A stretch of DNA of 64,000 bases from Acidimicrobium ferrooxidans (lineage in GTDB: Bacteria > Actinomycetota > Geothermincolia > Fen-727 > Anoxymicrobiaceae): NCBI GenBank assembly GCA_020723485.1, contig DYIU01000001.1, forward strand, positions 661,380-725,379, in the 5' to 3' direction. Below are positions 10,842 through 20,915 of this stretch, piece by piece (position 1 is the first letter of the stretch; every line of letters starts with the position of its first letter). Both the position numbers and the translations under genes were made by a program. A model generated the notes under the pieces. That model saw nothing but the letters and a program-made list of their open reading frames with translations, had not been told where the DNA came from and did not search any database.

Positions 10842-11933
10842 ATGCGCGCTGAGACCGAGCGTGAAAAGCAGGCCAAACTCATTGAGGTCCTGGAGCAGGT
10901 CGCGCCGGGCACAGAGCTGCGCGAGGCCATCGACAGGATACTAAACACAGGAACCGGCGCCCTGATAGTCGTGGGCAACCTGGGCGAGCTGAGACCCATC
11001 ATGACCGGCGGTTTCAACATCAACTGCGAGTTCACCGCCCCGAGGCTCTTCGAGCTCGGCAAGATGGACGGCGCTGTGATACTCGGCAGGGACCTCAAGA
11101 CGATTACCTGGGCGAACGTCCACCTCATGCCGGACCCCGCGATTCCGACCCACGAGGCCGGCACCAGGCACCGCACCGCGGAGAGGGTGGCCAAGAGCCA
11201 CAAGAACGCCTTCGTCATCGCCATATCAGAGAAGATGAACACCGTGTCCATATACGTCGACGACGAACACTTCACTCTCGAGAGCATCCCCCTGGTCCTT
11301 GCAAAGGCCGACCAGGCGCTGCAGACGCTCAGCAGGTACCGCGCGAGGCTCGACAAGGAATACGGGCACCTGAACACCCTCGAGATAGAGGACCTGGTCA
11401 CCCTCAACGACGTGGTAAGGGTGATTCAGCGCAACGAAATGGTCGTCCGCATCGCCGACGAGATAAGGTTCCAGGCGAGCGAACTGGGCAAGGACGGCCG
11501 GCTGGTCGGGCTCCAGTTGAACGAGCTGATGGCCGGGGTGGAGAGGCTTGGCAGGCTCCTGGTCAGCGACTACTTCATATCAAGGGACGGCAAGGGGCCC
11601 GACGACGTCATGAGGGACCTCAGCAGGCTCAGCGCCGACGAGCTGATGGAGGAGACCGCGCTCGCCAAGACGCTCGGCTACCGTGGCTCGATCGAGCTCA
11701 TGAACAAGCTCATAAGGCCGCGGGGCTACCGCGTCCTCTCGATGATAACCCCACGCATTCCCGCCAACGTCGTGGACAAGGTCGTCGGCCGCTTCGACAA
11801 CCTCAAGAACATCATGCGCGCGTCCCCGGCGCTGCTCGACGAGGTCGACGGTGTCGGAGAGCGCAGGGCACAGGCCATCAAAGAGGGCCTCGACCGCATC
11901 TCCGAATCCATCATCATGGAGGGCTACCTCTAA
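10842..11933 (+). CDS. disA: DNA integrity scanning diadenylate cyclase DisA (c-di-AMP synthase)
   Basis: 'GTGALIVVGNL', 'FELGKMDGAVILG', 'PTHEAGTRHRTAERVAK', C-terminal HhH 'LLDEVDGVGERRAQAIKEGL'. Confidence 0.95.
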   Translation: MRAETEREKQAKLIEVLEQVAPGTELREAIDRILNTGTGALIVVGNLGELRPIMTGGFNINCEFTAPRLFELGKMDGAVILGRDLKTITWANVHLMPDPAIPTHEAGTRHRTAERVAKSHKNAFVIAISEKMNTVSIYVDDEHFTLESIPLVLAKADQALQTLSRYRARLDKEYGHLNTLEIEDLVTLNDVVRVIQRNEMVVRIADEIRFQASELGKDGRLVGLQLNELMAGVERLGRLLVSDYFISRDGKGPDDVMRDLSRLSADELMEETALAKTLGYRGSIELMNKLIRPRGYRVLSMITPRIPANVVDKVVGRFDNLKNIMRASPALLDEVDGVGERRAQAIKEGLDRISESIIMEGYL

Positions 11934-12927
11934 GGGGGAGGAAGGGCCACAGGGGCAGGTCCTGGTCGACCGAGTTGCCGTACCAAAGAACTTCTATGCC
12001 GTGTTCCCTGCCGAACTCCGTAGCAAGCTCGTAGCAGCGACGGGCAGACTCCAGGTCGGGCGGCTTCGTCCGGATGTGGTCCAGTACGAGAACTGGCATC
12101 GGGTGCCGCTTGAGGACCTCGACGAGGAGCGCAAGCTCCTCTGAGTTCTCCCTGTTCCCGTCCTCGCCGACCTGCATGTGATAACGGTGATAGCAGGGTT
12201 CCCCTTCCACCGTGCCGTACGCGCCGTTCATCTCCTCGAACTTGAACGCGTCTATGTAAGGCGCTATCTCCTCGAGAATGCCGAAGCCGCGGTTCGGTAT
12301 GAGCATGAGGTCGGGATACCTGTCGCGGATTCCCTTGACGAGCTCGATCATCCCCTGTCTCATGCGGTCCCCGTCCGGCCAGGCCTCGTACTCGTCTACC
12401 ACGTCCACGACGTCGAGCATCAAGCCGTCGAACCGACCTTTGCCCAGCCAGAGTATGTAGGGGATTTCCTGGTCCAGGACGATGTCCCTCCAGACCGGGC
12501 TGCCAGCGTCGACGAAGTAGGAATCCTCCCAGCCGGGGTCGGGGCCGATGAGAGCGGGATCTCCCGCGGACAGCACGGTCCTGGGGATCCCCGGATTGTC
12601 CGGAACCCCGTCTCCCGGCTCCCAGTCTTCCCGGTACCGCCTCCCGCTGTCCGCTTCGCCGATGCTCACGTAGGCCAGCACCTGCGTGCCGGCTTCCACG
12701 AGCTCACCCACGAAATCGCGGTCCGGCATCGAGTACGGCTCGATCGCTACCACGTCGAACAGCTTGAGCCTGGCGAGGTCGCTTCTCGTGTAGTCCTGGT
12801 AGGTGTTCGCGTAGCTTCTGGACCCGCCGGGCGCTCGGCCGCATCCGCAGCCAGGCGCCGAGAGCAGCACGGCCACGGCGATGACCGTGGATATCGGGAT
12901 CCAACGGCTGGAACGAGATCTCCGCAT
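11914..12927 (-). CDS. Secreted/lipoprotein GH114-like (endo-alpha-1,4-polygalactosaminidase / TM1410-like) protein
   Basis: Signal peptide with Cys; 'VLAYVSIGEADSGRRYREDW', 'GRFDGLMLDVVDVVDEYE', 'LMLIPNRGFGILEEIAPYIDAFKFEEMN'. Confidence 0.75.
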   Translation of the reverse strand: MRRSRSSRWIPISTVIAVAVLLSAPGCGCGRAPGGSRSYANTYQDYTRSDLARLKLFDVVAIEPYSMPDRDFVGELVEAGTQVLAYVSIGEADSGRRYREDWEPGDGVPDNPGIPRTVLSAGDPALIGPDPGWEDSYFVDAGSPVWRDIVLDQEIPYILWLGKGRFDGLMLDVVDVVDEYEAWPDGDRMRQGMIELVKGIRDRYPDLMLIPNRGFGILEEIAPYIDAFKFEEMNGAYGTVEGEPCYHRYHMQVGEDGNRENSEELALLVEVLKRHPMPVLVLDHIRTKPPDLESARRCYELATEFGREHGIEVLWYGNSVDQDLPLWPFLPLRGSPP

Positions 12928-12962
12928 GCGGCTCCCCGCCTCTCCGCCGCGGGTAGACTGCC

Positions 12963-13403
12963 CTACTTGTCGGTGAGCTTGTACTTTATGGTGCAGTAGC
13001 CGACCGGCTTGCCTTCCTTGTCGGCGCCCAGGAGCGTGGCGTGCTTCCCCAGCACCCTGGAGATCGCAGTGAGGCCCGTCGCGAGGATCGGGCACATCGC
13101 GGGCTCGCCGGCCTTGCGCAGCAGGTCGTTGCCCTGGCAGATCGCGCAGCCGCCGACGTCGATTGTGAGCTCGTCGCCGCTTATCTCAACCTTACTGGTG
13201 TCGGCGAAGCCAAGCTCGTCGGTGAGGAACTCCTCGAACTTCGCCCTGAACTCCTCCGTGTCGGTGACCTTGCCGCCGAGCGAGTCCATCCACTCCTTGA
13301 TCCACTGCGACGCGATCTTCGGCTTCATCTTATCAAGCTGGTCCTTGTTGGCCAGCACGACCGCCTGGTGATACTTCTTGATGAACTGGTCTTCCTTCGC
13401 CAC
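12963..13403 (-). CDS. Conserved hypothetical protein with Cys-rich C-terminal half
   Basis: 146-aa ORF; 'GGCAICQGNDLLRKAGEPAMCPILATGLTAI...GYCTIKYKLTDK'. Confidence 0.6.
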   Translation of the reverse strand: MAKEDQFIKKYHQAVVLANKDQLDKMKPKIASQWIKEWMDSLGGKVTDTEEFRAKFEEFLTDELGFADTSKVEISGDELTIDVGGCAICQGNDLLRKAGEPAMCPILATGLTAISRVLGKHATLLGADKEGKPVGYCTIKYKLTDK

Positions 13404-13594
13404 CTCACACCTCCACGTTTTCCAGTATTCTCCCTGGTTACGAAATCACACACAATGACGCAGAACACCCTCAGGCGGAGGTTCTACGACTGGAGTCTAT
13501 TTCCTATCTGAGGGGCGAGGGGGTCTTTTTCCCGAAGCCTTTGGTACTCCAACCAGCGAGGGAAAAACGGCCCCCGAGCCTACCCCCGAGCCAC

Positions 13595-14029
13595 CTAGGT
13601 CAGGCTGTAGAAACCGAGCGTGGAAATCCGGTCGTTCTCGCGCCTTATGATCTCGTGGAGGTCGAGCCCGGTGAGGGTGCAGATAGCGGCCAGAAAGAAC
13701 ACCGACTTGCCCATTTCCTGCTCGATGATCTCGGCGCAGTTGGGGCACAGGTGGCCTTCCAGGTGTGTCTTGACGTACTCGCTCATCTCGCTGAGCGAGG
13801 TATCGGCCGGGAGGTCCTGCTTCTCGGCCTCGATCCTCAGGCATCCGCAGGTGGTCACCGATTTCGCGAGCGCCCGGTTGACCCGCGAGCAGGCGTCCTG
13901 GTACTTGGTCATGACGTCGAGGATGCTGCGATGCCGGATGAGGTGAAGAGACACCGTCTTCTGGAAATCGTTACAGGTCTGCTCCATCTCTCTTGGCATC
14001 TCAACACCCGCCTCGAAGGCCATTCGCAA
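13595..14029 (-). CDS. Hypothetical protein with CxC and CPNC motifs
   Basis: 144-aa ORF; 'TTCGCLRIEAEKQDLP...HLEGHLCPNCAEIIEQEMGKSVFFLAAICTLTGLDL'. Confidence 0.6.
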   Translation of the reverse strand: MRMAFEAGVEMPREMEQTCNDFQKTVSLHLIRHRSILDVMTKYQDACSRVNRALAKSVTTCGCLRIEAEKQDLPADTSLSEMSEYVKTHLEGHLCPNCAEIIEQEMGKSVFFLAAICTLTGLDLHEIIRRENDRISTLGFYSLT

Positions 14030-14277
14030 GCGTACATAACGGTCGACTCATTATATTGACTCGCGAGAAAGAGTGTCAAGAAATCCTTTAATAATGCGCA
14101 TTCTTGAACCTCGAGGGTCGTTATGGTAACATATCACCGCCTCTTCGTGCCGGGCATTGAAGAGCTCTCATCGAGACTCGTTTGCGCACCTGAAGCCAAA
14201 TACGAAGCTTCCCTCGGGTCTGGGTGCTCGCGCCGAGGCGGGGGCCTGGGGACCCGGCTTTGAGCCCAGAAAGGGAG

Positions 14278-14769
14278 ATGTTGAAATTGTTCAACGTTGG
14301 AGACAAGGTCGTGTATCCGCACCACGGAGCCGGGGTCGTCGAGAGAGTTGAGACCAAGACCATCGAAGGGGAGAAAAAGAAGTACTTTATCCTCAGCCTC
14401 TGCGGGGGAGACCTCAAGATCACCGTTCCCGAGGACAGCACCGAGGAAGTAGGCCTGCGCAGCGTAATCCCCAAGTGCGAAGTGAAGTCCGTCTTCGAGG
14501 TCCTCAACCAGGAGCAGAGCCAGATGCCCACCAACTGGAACCACCGCTACAAGAAGAACCGCGACAAGATAAGGAGCGGGGACGTCTACCAGGTGGCCGA
14601 GGTGGTCCGCAACCTCTCGATACGCGAGCACGAGAAAGGGCTCTCCACGGGCGAAAAGAGGATGCTGAACCAGGCGCGTCAGATTCTCCTGAGTGAGATA
14701 ATCTACGTGCTTAACATAGACAGCGAGAAGGCTACAAGGATGCTGGACGAGGTTTTCTCGCAGAGGTGA
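14278..14769 (+). CDS. carD: CarD-family transcriptional regulator
   Basis: 'FNVGDKVVYPHHGAGVVERVETKTIEGEKKKYFIL...LSTGEKRMLNQARQILLSE'. Confidence 0.93.
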   Translation: MLKLFNVGDKVVYPHHGAGVVERVETKTIEGEKKKYFILSLCGGDLKITVPEDSTEEVGLRSVIPKCEVKSVFEVLNQEQSQMPTNWNHRYKKNRDKIRSGDVYQVAEVVRNLSIREHEKGLSTGEKRMLNQARQILLSEIIYVLNIDSEKATRMLDEVFSQR

Positions 14770-14829
14770 TGGACCTGTCTGCCTCCTTAGCCTTCGTGCG
14801 GCACGGGCAATCAAAAGGAGGTTTATCCA

Positions 14830-15891
14830 GTGGTCGTTATCGTCGTCCGCTTTTTGAGCATGTTCTTATGCGCATTCAGCGGATACAGGATAGCGGTCCT
14901 GCTGAACGAGAACTACATACTGAGGGACCCACAGCAAGCACTTGCAATCATAGTTAGCATCATTCTCGGGCTCCTCATCGGGTATGTTCTCGGCGGTGTG
15001 ATCGGCAGGTATGCCGCTAGCGCGCTGGGAGGCCTGGAGTCAATGGTCTTCAAGGCGTCCGGCGCGGACATCTTCTTCAGTTCCCTGGGGGCGCTGGCGG
15101 GTTTCCTCGTCGCCCTGATGCCGTCGATCGCGCTCTTCCACTTCGGGGAGGCCGGGTACATCGTCTCCCTTATACTGTTCCTGTTCTGCGGTTTCGCGGG
15201 CACGCGGATGGCTTACATCAAGAGGGCGGAACTCGCCAGCATGTTCAAGCTGGGCCCCAGCTTCAGCCAGGAGAGGGGCGGCGCCACCAGCCGGATACTC
15301 GACACCAGCGTGATCATAGACGGCCGGGTCGTCGACATCGCGCGGGCGGGATTCCTCGACGGGACGCTGGTGGTGCCCAGATTCGTGCTCGAAGAACTCC
15401 AGGCCGTGGCTGACTCGGCCGATAACCTCAAACGCAGCAGGGGCCGGCGGGGCCTCGATGTGCTGAACTCCCTCCAGCGGCTCGACAACGTGAGGATCGA
15501 GGTCACCGACCAGGATTTCCCCGAAGTCATGGGGGTGGACGCCAAGCTCGTCGTCTACTCGAAGGTGAGCGGGCTGCCGCTGGTGACAAACGACTTCAAC
15601 CTGAACAAGGTCGCCGAGCTCCAGGGTGTGCAGATACTCAACATCAACGAGCTCGCGAATGCCCTCAAGCCCGTTGTCCTCCCTGGCGAGGAGATGACCA
15701 TCAAGATAATCCGTGAGGGAAAGGAGCCCGACCAGGGGGTCGGCTACCTTGACGACGGGACGATGGTCGTCGTCGAGCGCGGCAAGAGCGAGGTCGGCAA
15801 CGAGGTGACCGTCACGGCCACCAGCGTCCTGCAGACGCCCGCCGGCAAGATGATCTTCACCGAGCTCAGGTCGCCGCACCAGGAGGATTAG
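14830..15891 (+). CDS. Membrane-anchored PIN/TRAM-domain protein (YacL-like)
   Basis: N-terminal TM helices; PIN 'ILDTSVIIDGRVVDIARAGFLDGTLVVPRFVLEELQAVADSAD...GRRGLDVL'; C-terminal TRAM. Confidence 0.92.
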   Translation: MVVIVVRFLSMFLCAFSGYRIAVLLNENYILRDPQQALAIIVSIILGLLIGYVLGGVIGRYAASALGGLESMVFKASGADIFFSSLGALAGFLVALMPSIALFHFGEAGYIVSLILFLFCGFAGTRMAYIKRAELASMFKLGPSFSQERGGATSRILDTSVIIDGRVVDIARAGFLDGTLVVPRFVLEELQAVADSADNLKRSRGRRGLDVLNSLQRLDNVRIEVTDQDFPEVMGVDAKLVVYSKVSGLPLVTNDFNLNKVAELQGVQILNINELANALKPVVLPGEEMTIKIIREGKEPDQGVGYLDDGTMVVVERGKSEVGNEVTVTATSVLQTPAGKMIFTELRSPHQED

Positions 15892-15894
15892 CAG

Positions 15895-16584
15895 GTGGCC
15901 TTCGGCATAATAGCCGCGGGGGGCCGCGGCGCCCGGCTTGGCGCAACAGTGCCGAAGTTCGAACTGGAACTCGAGGGCAGGCCGCTGCTCGCCTACACGC
16001 TGGAGGTATTCCAGGACGCTCCATCGATCGAGTCGGTGGTGCTCGTCGTCCCTCCCGACCGCAAGGAGGCATGGTCCGTTTCCCGGCTGAGGGAGCTCGG
16101 CCTTTCCAAGCCGGCCGTCACTGTGGCCGGTGGGACTACGCGCCGGGGCTCCGTCGGCCTGGGCCTGCTCGCTGTCGAGGGAGAGTCGGGCGTGGCGGTC
16201 GTCCACGACGCGGCCCGTCCCCTGCTCACCGTCGAATTGCTGGAGAGGGCGTGCGATATCCCTGCCGGCGCGGACGGCGTGGTCACGGCGGTGCCGGTCA
16301 CCGACACCGTGAAGGAGGTTGACTCCTCGGTGGTAACCGCTACCCTTGACAGGGAGCGGCTGGTGGCGGTCCAGACGCCGCAGGCGTTCAGGCTGGACGT
16401 TCTCAGGAACGCGCACGCCGCCGCGGAGCGGGACGCCTTCGAGGGGACGGACGACGCTTCCCTGGTGGAAAGGATAGGGGGCCGCATAGTCGTGGTCGAA
16501 GGCAGCCGCGAGAACATCAAGGTGACCTACGGCGAGGACCTTGAGCGGGCCCGCGTCGTGCTGCTCGAAAGGAGCGGGGGTTGA
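15895..16584 (+). CDS. ispD: 2-C-methyl-D-erythritol 4-phosphate cytidylyltransferase
   Basis: 'AAGGRGARLGATVPKFELELEGRPLLAYTLEVF', 'VVHDAARPLLT', adjacent to ispF. Confidence 0.93.
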   Translation: MAFGIIAAGGRGARLGATVPKFELELEGRPLLAYTLEVFQDAPSIESVVLVVPPDRKEAWSVSRLRELGLSKPAVTVAGGTTRRGSVGLGLLAVEGESGVAVVHDAARPLLTVELLERACDIPAGADGVVTAVPVTDTVKEVDSSVVTATLDRERLVAVQTPQAFRLDVLRNAHAAAERDAFEGTDDASLVERIGGRIVVVEGSRENIKVTYGEDLERARVVLLERSGG

Positions 16585-17057
16585 GGACCGGCATCGGCAT
16601 CGACGCGCACAGGTTCGCTGAAGGCCGGAGGCTCGTCCTGGGAGGGGTCGAGTTCGAAGGAGAGCGGGGCCTCGCGGGCCACTCGGACGCGGACGTGCTG
16701 CTCCATGCCATAATGGACGCGCTCCTGGGGGCCTGCGGCGCCGGTGACGTAGGAGAGCTGTTCCCGGACAGCGACCCGACCTTCGAAGGCGTCTCGAGCC
16801 TGGAGCTGCTCGAGCGCGTCGCAGGTGAGGTGAGCTCCAGGGGCTTCCGGGTGGTCAACGTGGACGCGGTCGTCGTCTGCGAAACGCCCAGGATCTCGCC
16901 CTACCGCCGGATGATGACCGACCGGATCTCCGCCGCGCTGGGCCTGGAGCCTCAGGCGGTCTCCGTCAAGGGGACCACGACCGAGGGAATGGGCTTCACC
17001 GGGGCGGGGGAGGGGATCCTGGCTGCCGCTACCACCCTGGTAGAGGCCGTGAAGTAG
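16581..17057 (+). CDS. ispF: 2-C-methyl-D-erythritol 2,4-cyclodiphosphate synthase
   Basis: 'GIGIDAHRFAEGRRLVLGGVEFEGERGLAGHSDADVLLHAIMDALLGACGAGDVGELFPD'. Confidence 0.96.
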   Translation: MRTGIGIDAHRFAEGRRLVLGGVEFEGERGLAGHSDADVLLHAIMDALLGACGAGDVGELFPDSDPTFEGVSSLELLERVAGEVSSRGFRVVNVDAVVVCETPRISPYRRMMTDRISAALGLEPQAVSVKGTTTEGMGFTGAGEGILAAATTLVEAVK

Positions 17058-17105
17058 AGAGGGCCGGGCGCCCCGGCCGACCCAGGACATCCATGGAGAG
17101 AGACA

Positions 17106-18494
17106 TTGGCCAAGAAACAGTTCGTACCTGACCGCGTTCCGGTAAGGAGGCAGGACGCCTCAGAAAGGATCGGGAACTTCGGCGAGGTGGCGCTGGGCTA
17201 CGACGAATCCGAGGCCAGGTCGGAGGCGGCCCGCTGCCTCCAGTGCAAGAAGCCGACCTGCGTAGACGGATGCCCGGTCAACATCGATATCCCCGGGTTC
17301 GTGGGGGAGATCGAGAAGGGCGTCCCCGGTGAAGCGGTCGAGACCATCAAGCGCGAGAACCTCCTGCCCGGCGTCTGCGGCAGGGTCTGCCCGCAGGAGT
17401 CGCAGTGCGAGGAGAAGTGCATCCTGGGCAAGAAAGGCGACCCCCTCGCCATAGGGAAGCTGGAGAGGTTCGCGGCCGACTGGGAGGCTGGGAGCGGGGC
17501 CTCAGGGGTGCCGGCGGCCGCCGGGCCGACCGGCAAGGCCGCGGCGGTGGTCGGCTCTGGGCCCGCCGGGTTGACGGTAGCGGCGGAGCTCGCGAAGAAC
17601 GGCCACCGCGTTACGGTGTTCGAGGCGCTCCACGTCGCCGGGGGGGTGCTCACCTACGGCATCCCGGAGTTCCGCCTGCCGCAGTGGGTCGTCGACCGGG
17701 AGGTCGGCATGCTCGAGAAGCTGGGCGTCGAGATAGTCCTCGACTTCGTGGTAGGGAGGACCGCGACGGTGGGTGATCTCCTGGAGGAGTACCAGGCCCT
17801 GTTCGTGGGCATCGGAGCGGGCCTGCCCAGCTTCATGGGCATCCCGGGGGAGAACCTGAACGGCGTGTATTCCGCGAACGAGTTCCTGACGCGCAGCAAC
17901 CTGATGCTCGCCCGCAGCTTCCCGGAGTACGACACGCCGGTCAAGAGGGGCGGCAGGGTCGTAGTGGTCGGCGGCGGCAACGTGGCCATGGACTCCGCGC
18001 GCACCGCGCTCAGGATGGGCGCCGACGAGGTCCACATCGTGTACCGGAGGTCCCGGGTGGAGATGCCGGCGCGCGTGGAGGAGGTCGACCACGGGGAAGA
18101 AGAAGGCATAGTCTTCCACATGCTCACCAACCCGGTGGAGGTCCTGGGAGAGGACGGTTACATACGGGGGATGGTGTGCCAGCGCATGGAGCTGGGTGAG
18201 CCCGACGAGTCGGGACGCCGGCGCCCGGTGCCGATCGAGGGCGACTACTTCGAGCTGGACTGCAACGTGATGGTAATGGCGATAGGGACGCGGGCGAACC
18301 CGCTTCTCCCCTCGACCACGGAGGGTCTCGAGCTCAACAAGCGGGGATACATCCAGATCGATCCCGAGACGTTCGCCACGAGCCTGCCGGGGGTCTATGC
18401 CGGCGGTGACATAGTCACCGGCTCGGCGACCGTCATCGAGGCGATGGGGGCCGGAAAGATCGCCGCTGCAGCCATGCACGCCCACATGACCTAG
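17106..18494 (+). CDS. NADPH-dependent glutamate synthase small subunit-like (GltD/GltA-type) flavoprotein
   Basis: 'RCLQCKKPTCVDGCPVNIDIPGFV', 'GSGPAGLTVAAELAKNGHRVTVFEA', 'GGGNVAMDSARTALRMGADEVHIVYRRSRVEMPA'. Confidence 0.93.
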   Translation: MAKKQFVPDRVPVRRQDASERIGNFGEVALGYDESEARSEAARCLQCKKPTCVDGCPVNIDIPGFVGEIEKGVPGEAVETIKRENLLPGVCGRVCPQESQCEEKCILGKKGDPLAIGKLERFAADWEAGSGASGVPAAAGPTGKAAAVVGSGPAGLTVAAELAKNGHRVTVFEALHVAGGVLTYGIPEFRLPQWVVDREVGMLEKLGVEIVLDFVVGRTATVGDLLEEYQALFVGIGAGLPSFMGIPGENLNGVYSANEFLTRSNLMLARSFPEYDTPVKRGGRVVVVGGGNVAMDSARTALRMGADEVHIVYRRSRVEMPARVEEVDHGEEEGIVFHMLTNPVEVLGEDGYIRGMVCQRMELGEPDESGRRRPVPIEGDYFELDCNVMVMAIGTRANPLLPSTTEGLELNKRGYIQIDPETFATSLPGVYAGGDIVTGSATVIEAMGAGKIAAAAMHAHMT

Positions 18495-19162
18495 TGCTCG
18501 TGAAGGTGCTCGCCCACTTCCTCGTTGAGCTTGTCCGCTTCCTCGATCGACATCAGCTCAGGGTACGACCTCTCCCCGGAGATCACCTGGTCGACCGTGC
18601 TCAAGAAGTTCTCGTAGATGAGCTTCTGGTCCTCGTCGTCGGTCAGGCTTATCGCCTTGAGCAGGTGGTACCGGGCTTTTTTCGCGTCCTTCTTGAAGAA
18701 GAAGTAGATTGAAGCCAGGTTGTACTGCAGCATCTCGGAGTCGGGATTGTAACGGACCCCCTCCAGCGCGAGGTCGAAACCCTCGTCGACCCTGCCGAGC
18801 CGGGCGAGCGTCCAGCTCGCGTAGTAGTAGGCCATTGCGAAACGCGGGTGGAGCTTGGTTATAAGCCAGTAGTACGGGAAGACCCCTACATCCTTTGAGA
18901 CGCTGCCGCCCATGTACTCGTGGAAGATGTCGTCGGTCTTGCTCCACAGGTTGGTGGCGAGCGACTCACGCACCCCTCCGAGAACGTCGAGCACCGAGCG
19001 GGCTGTATCGAACGGAGTGCTGTCATCCCAGCCTGCGCGCGAACCGCTCGACCCGTCGATCGAGTACTGGAGGGCGATGCCTCCCGCCAGGAGCGCGGCG
19101 ATGACCACGAGCGCCATCCAGGTCGAGACCTGCCTGCCCTTCGAATCGCGGAGCGCCTTCAT
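18491..19162 (-). CDS. TPR-like membrane protein associated with ABC-2 exporter
   Basis: N-terminal TM; 'HPRFAMAYYYASWTLARLGRVDEGFDLALEGVRYNPDSEMLQYNLASIYF'; gene order with the ABC permease. Confidence 0.7.
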   Translation of the reverse strand: MKALRDSKGRQVSTWMALVVIAALLAGGIALQYSIDGSSGSRAGWDDSTPFDTARSVLDVLGGVRESLATNLWSKTDDIFHEYMGGSVSKDVGVFPYYWLITKLHPRFAMAYYYASWTLARLGRVDEGFDLALEGVRYNPDSEMLQYNLASIYFFFKKDAKKARYHLLKAISLTDDEDQKLIYENFLSTVDQVISGERSYPELMSIEEADKLNEEVGEHLHEH

Positions 19163-19929
19163 CAGAGGTCCCTCCGCCTGAAGACCAGGTATCCGATAAT
19201 CAGGAAGATGGCTATGAACATCAGCGCGTATGCGGTAATGCGCAGCATCTGGGTGGCCGGGACCCCCCCGCCGTAGCCGACCTGCAGCGAGACGTTGAAG
19301 TTCTCGAGGTTGGGGATGACGTAGTAGAGGCTCCAGCTGAAGACCCTGACGAAGCCGGTGGCGCCCTCGACCAGCTTCTCGTGCAGGAACCCCGTCTTGA
19401 CGTGGCATACCAGGTAGAAGAGGACGGTGGCGAAAACGTTCACCGGCACGGTTGCGAACGTGGAGAGTGCCAGGCAGAAAGCCGCGATCACCGCGCTCTC
19501 CAGGAACACGGCGAAGACCCCCTGGAACACCACCGGCGTGAAGACGCCGAGCCTGACGTATATGAGGACCAGCACCTCCAGGCCCATGACCGCCAGGATA
19601 CCGGCCAGCGCCGCGATGACCCCCAGGTACTTGCCCGCCATGTACTGCAGCCTGCTGACGGGCTTGGACAGGACGTTATAGATGGTCCGCCTGTCGATCT
19701 CGCCGGGTATCTGGCCTACGGACAGGATTACCGCTAGCACCACCCCGAACAGCGCCGTCAGGCTCAGTGAGACGTCCCTGAGGAACTGCGCCCTCGCGCC
19801 CATCTCGAACGTAGGCAGGAGCGGCGAGAGCGCAACGACGGCGAGGCCGAAGAGGAAGACAACGTAGAAGATCTTCCTCCTCGCCGCGTCCTTCACCACG
19901 TTGATTGCGATGTAGGCGATGTTCCTCAA
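19162..19929 (-). CDS. ABC-2 type transporter permease
   Basis: Multiple TM segments; 'IPGEIDRRTIYNVLSKPVSRLQYMAGKYLG'. Confidence 0.88.
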   Translation of the reverse strand: MRNIAYIAINVVKDAARRKIFYVVFLFGLAVVALSPLLPTFEMGARAQFLRDVSLSLTALFGVVLAVILSVGQIPGEIDRRTIYNVLSKPVSRLQYMAGKYLGVIAALAGILAVMGLEVLVLIYVRLGVFTPVVFQGVFAVFLESAVIAAFCLALSTFATVPVNVFATVLFYLVCHVKTGFLHEKLVEGATGFVRVFSWSLYYVIPNLENFNVSLQVGYGGGVPATQMLRITAYALMFIAIFLIIGYLVFRRRDL

Positions 19930-20855
19930 GCCGATGTCTCCCTGATGGTCTCGAGGAAGAGTTCCTCGAGCGACTGCTGGTAAGGCTTCACGGATACAAG
20001 CTCCATCCCGAGGTCCTTAGCGGCCTCGAGCGCCTGGAAGACCCGTACCCCCTCCACGTCCAGCAGCGTCTCCTCTCCCTGGCGGCTGACCTGCGGGGAG
20101 ACCTGACCGAGGCGTTCCGCGGCATCGGGACCGCCTCCCTTCAGGGTTATCCTGGTGAGCCCCCGGGCGGCGAGGAGGTCGGAGAGATTGCCCTCCTTCA
20201 CCGAGCGGCCGCGGTTGACGATGGTCACGCTGTCGCAGATGTTCTCCACCTCGGAGAGCTGGTGGCTCGAGAGGAAGATGGTCTTTCCGAGCTCCTTGAG
20301 GTGGACGAGGATGTCGCGGACCTCTTTCTGGCCCACCGGGTCCAGCCCGCTCGACGGCTCGTCCATCACCACCAGCTCTGGATCGTTCAGGAGCGCCTGG
20401 GCGATGCCGAACCGCTGGAGCATCCCCTTGGAGTACTTGTCCAGCGTGAGATGGTTTCCGGCGCTCAGCCCGACCAGGTCGAGCAGCTCTCCCGACCGCT
20501 GTCTGAGCGAGGCACGGTCGAGGCCGAAGAACTTACCGTAGAGCTCGAGCCCTTTCTCGGCGGTCAGGAAACCGTAGAAGTAAGGCTGCTCCGGCAGGAA
20601 ACCCAGCCTGTCGTGCGCCGCGCGGCCGCCCAGGGGCTCCCCGAGAAGGGACCCGCTTCCCCCTTCGGGGAACACTATCCCCAGGAGCACCTTGATGGTG
20701 GTGGTCTTTCCGGCGCCGTTCGGGCCCAGCAGCCCGAATATCTCACCGGCGCGCACCTCGAGCGAGAGGTCCTCGACGGCGGTCTTGCGCTTCCTCCTGA
20801 GACCGGTCCGGTAGGACTTGCTGATGTTTCGAAGCGAGATAGCGTTCTCTGTCAA
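19926..20855 (-). CDS. ABC transporter ATP-binding protein
   Basis: Walker A 'LLGPNGAGKTTTIKVL', signature 'DKYSKGMLQRFGIAQALL', Walker B 'LVVMDEPSSGLDPVG'. Confidence 0.95.
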   Translation of the reverse strand: MTENAISLRNISKSYRTGLRRKRKTAVEDLSLEVRAGEIFGLLGPNGAGKTTTIKVLLGIVFPEGGSGSLLGEPLGGRAAHDRLGFLPEQPYFYGFLTAEKGLELYGKFFGLDRASLRQRSGELLDLVGLSAGNHLTLDKYSKGMLQRFGIAQALLNDPELVVMDEPSSGLDPVGQKEVRDILVHLKELGKTIFLSSHQLSEVENICDSVTIVNRGRSVKEGNLSDLLAARGLTRITLKGGGPDAAERLGQVSPQVSRQGEETLLDVEGVRVFQALEAAKDLGMELVSVKPYQQSLEELFLETIRETSA

Positions 20856-20915
20856 ACGAGTCTCCGAAAGGCACGGTGGGTTCCGCCCGTATTATAGCAG
20901 AGCCCCTCACCGCAG

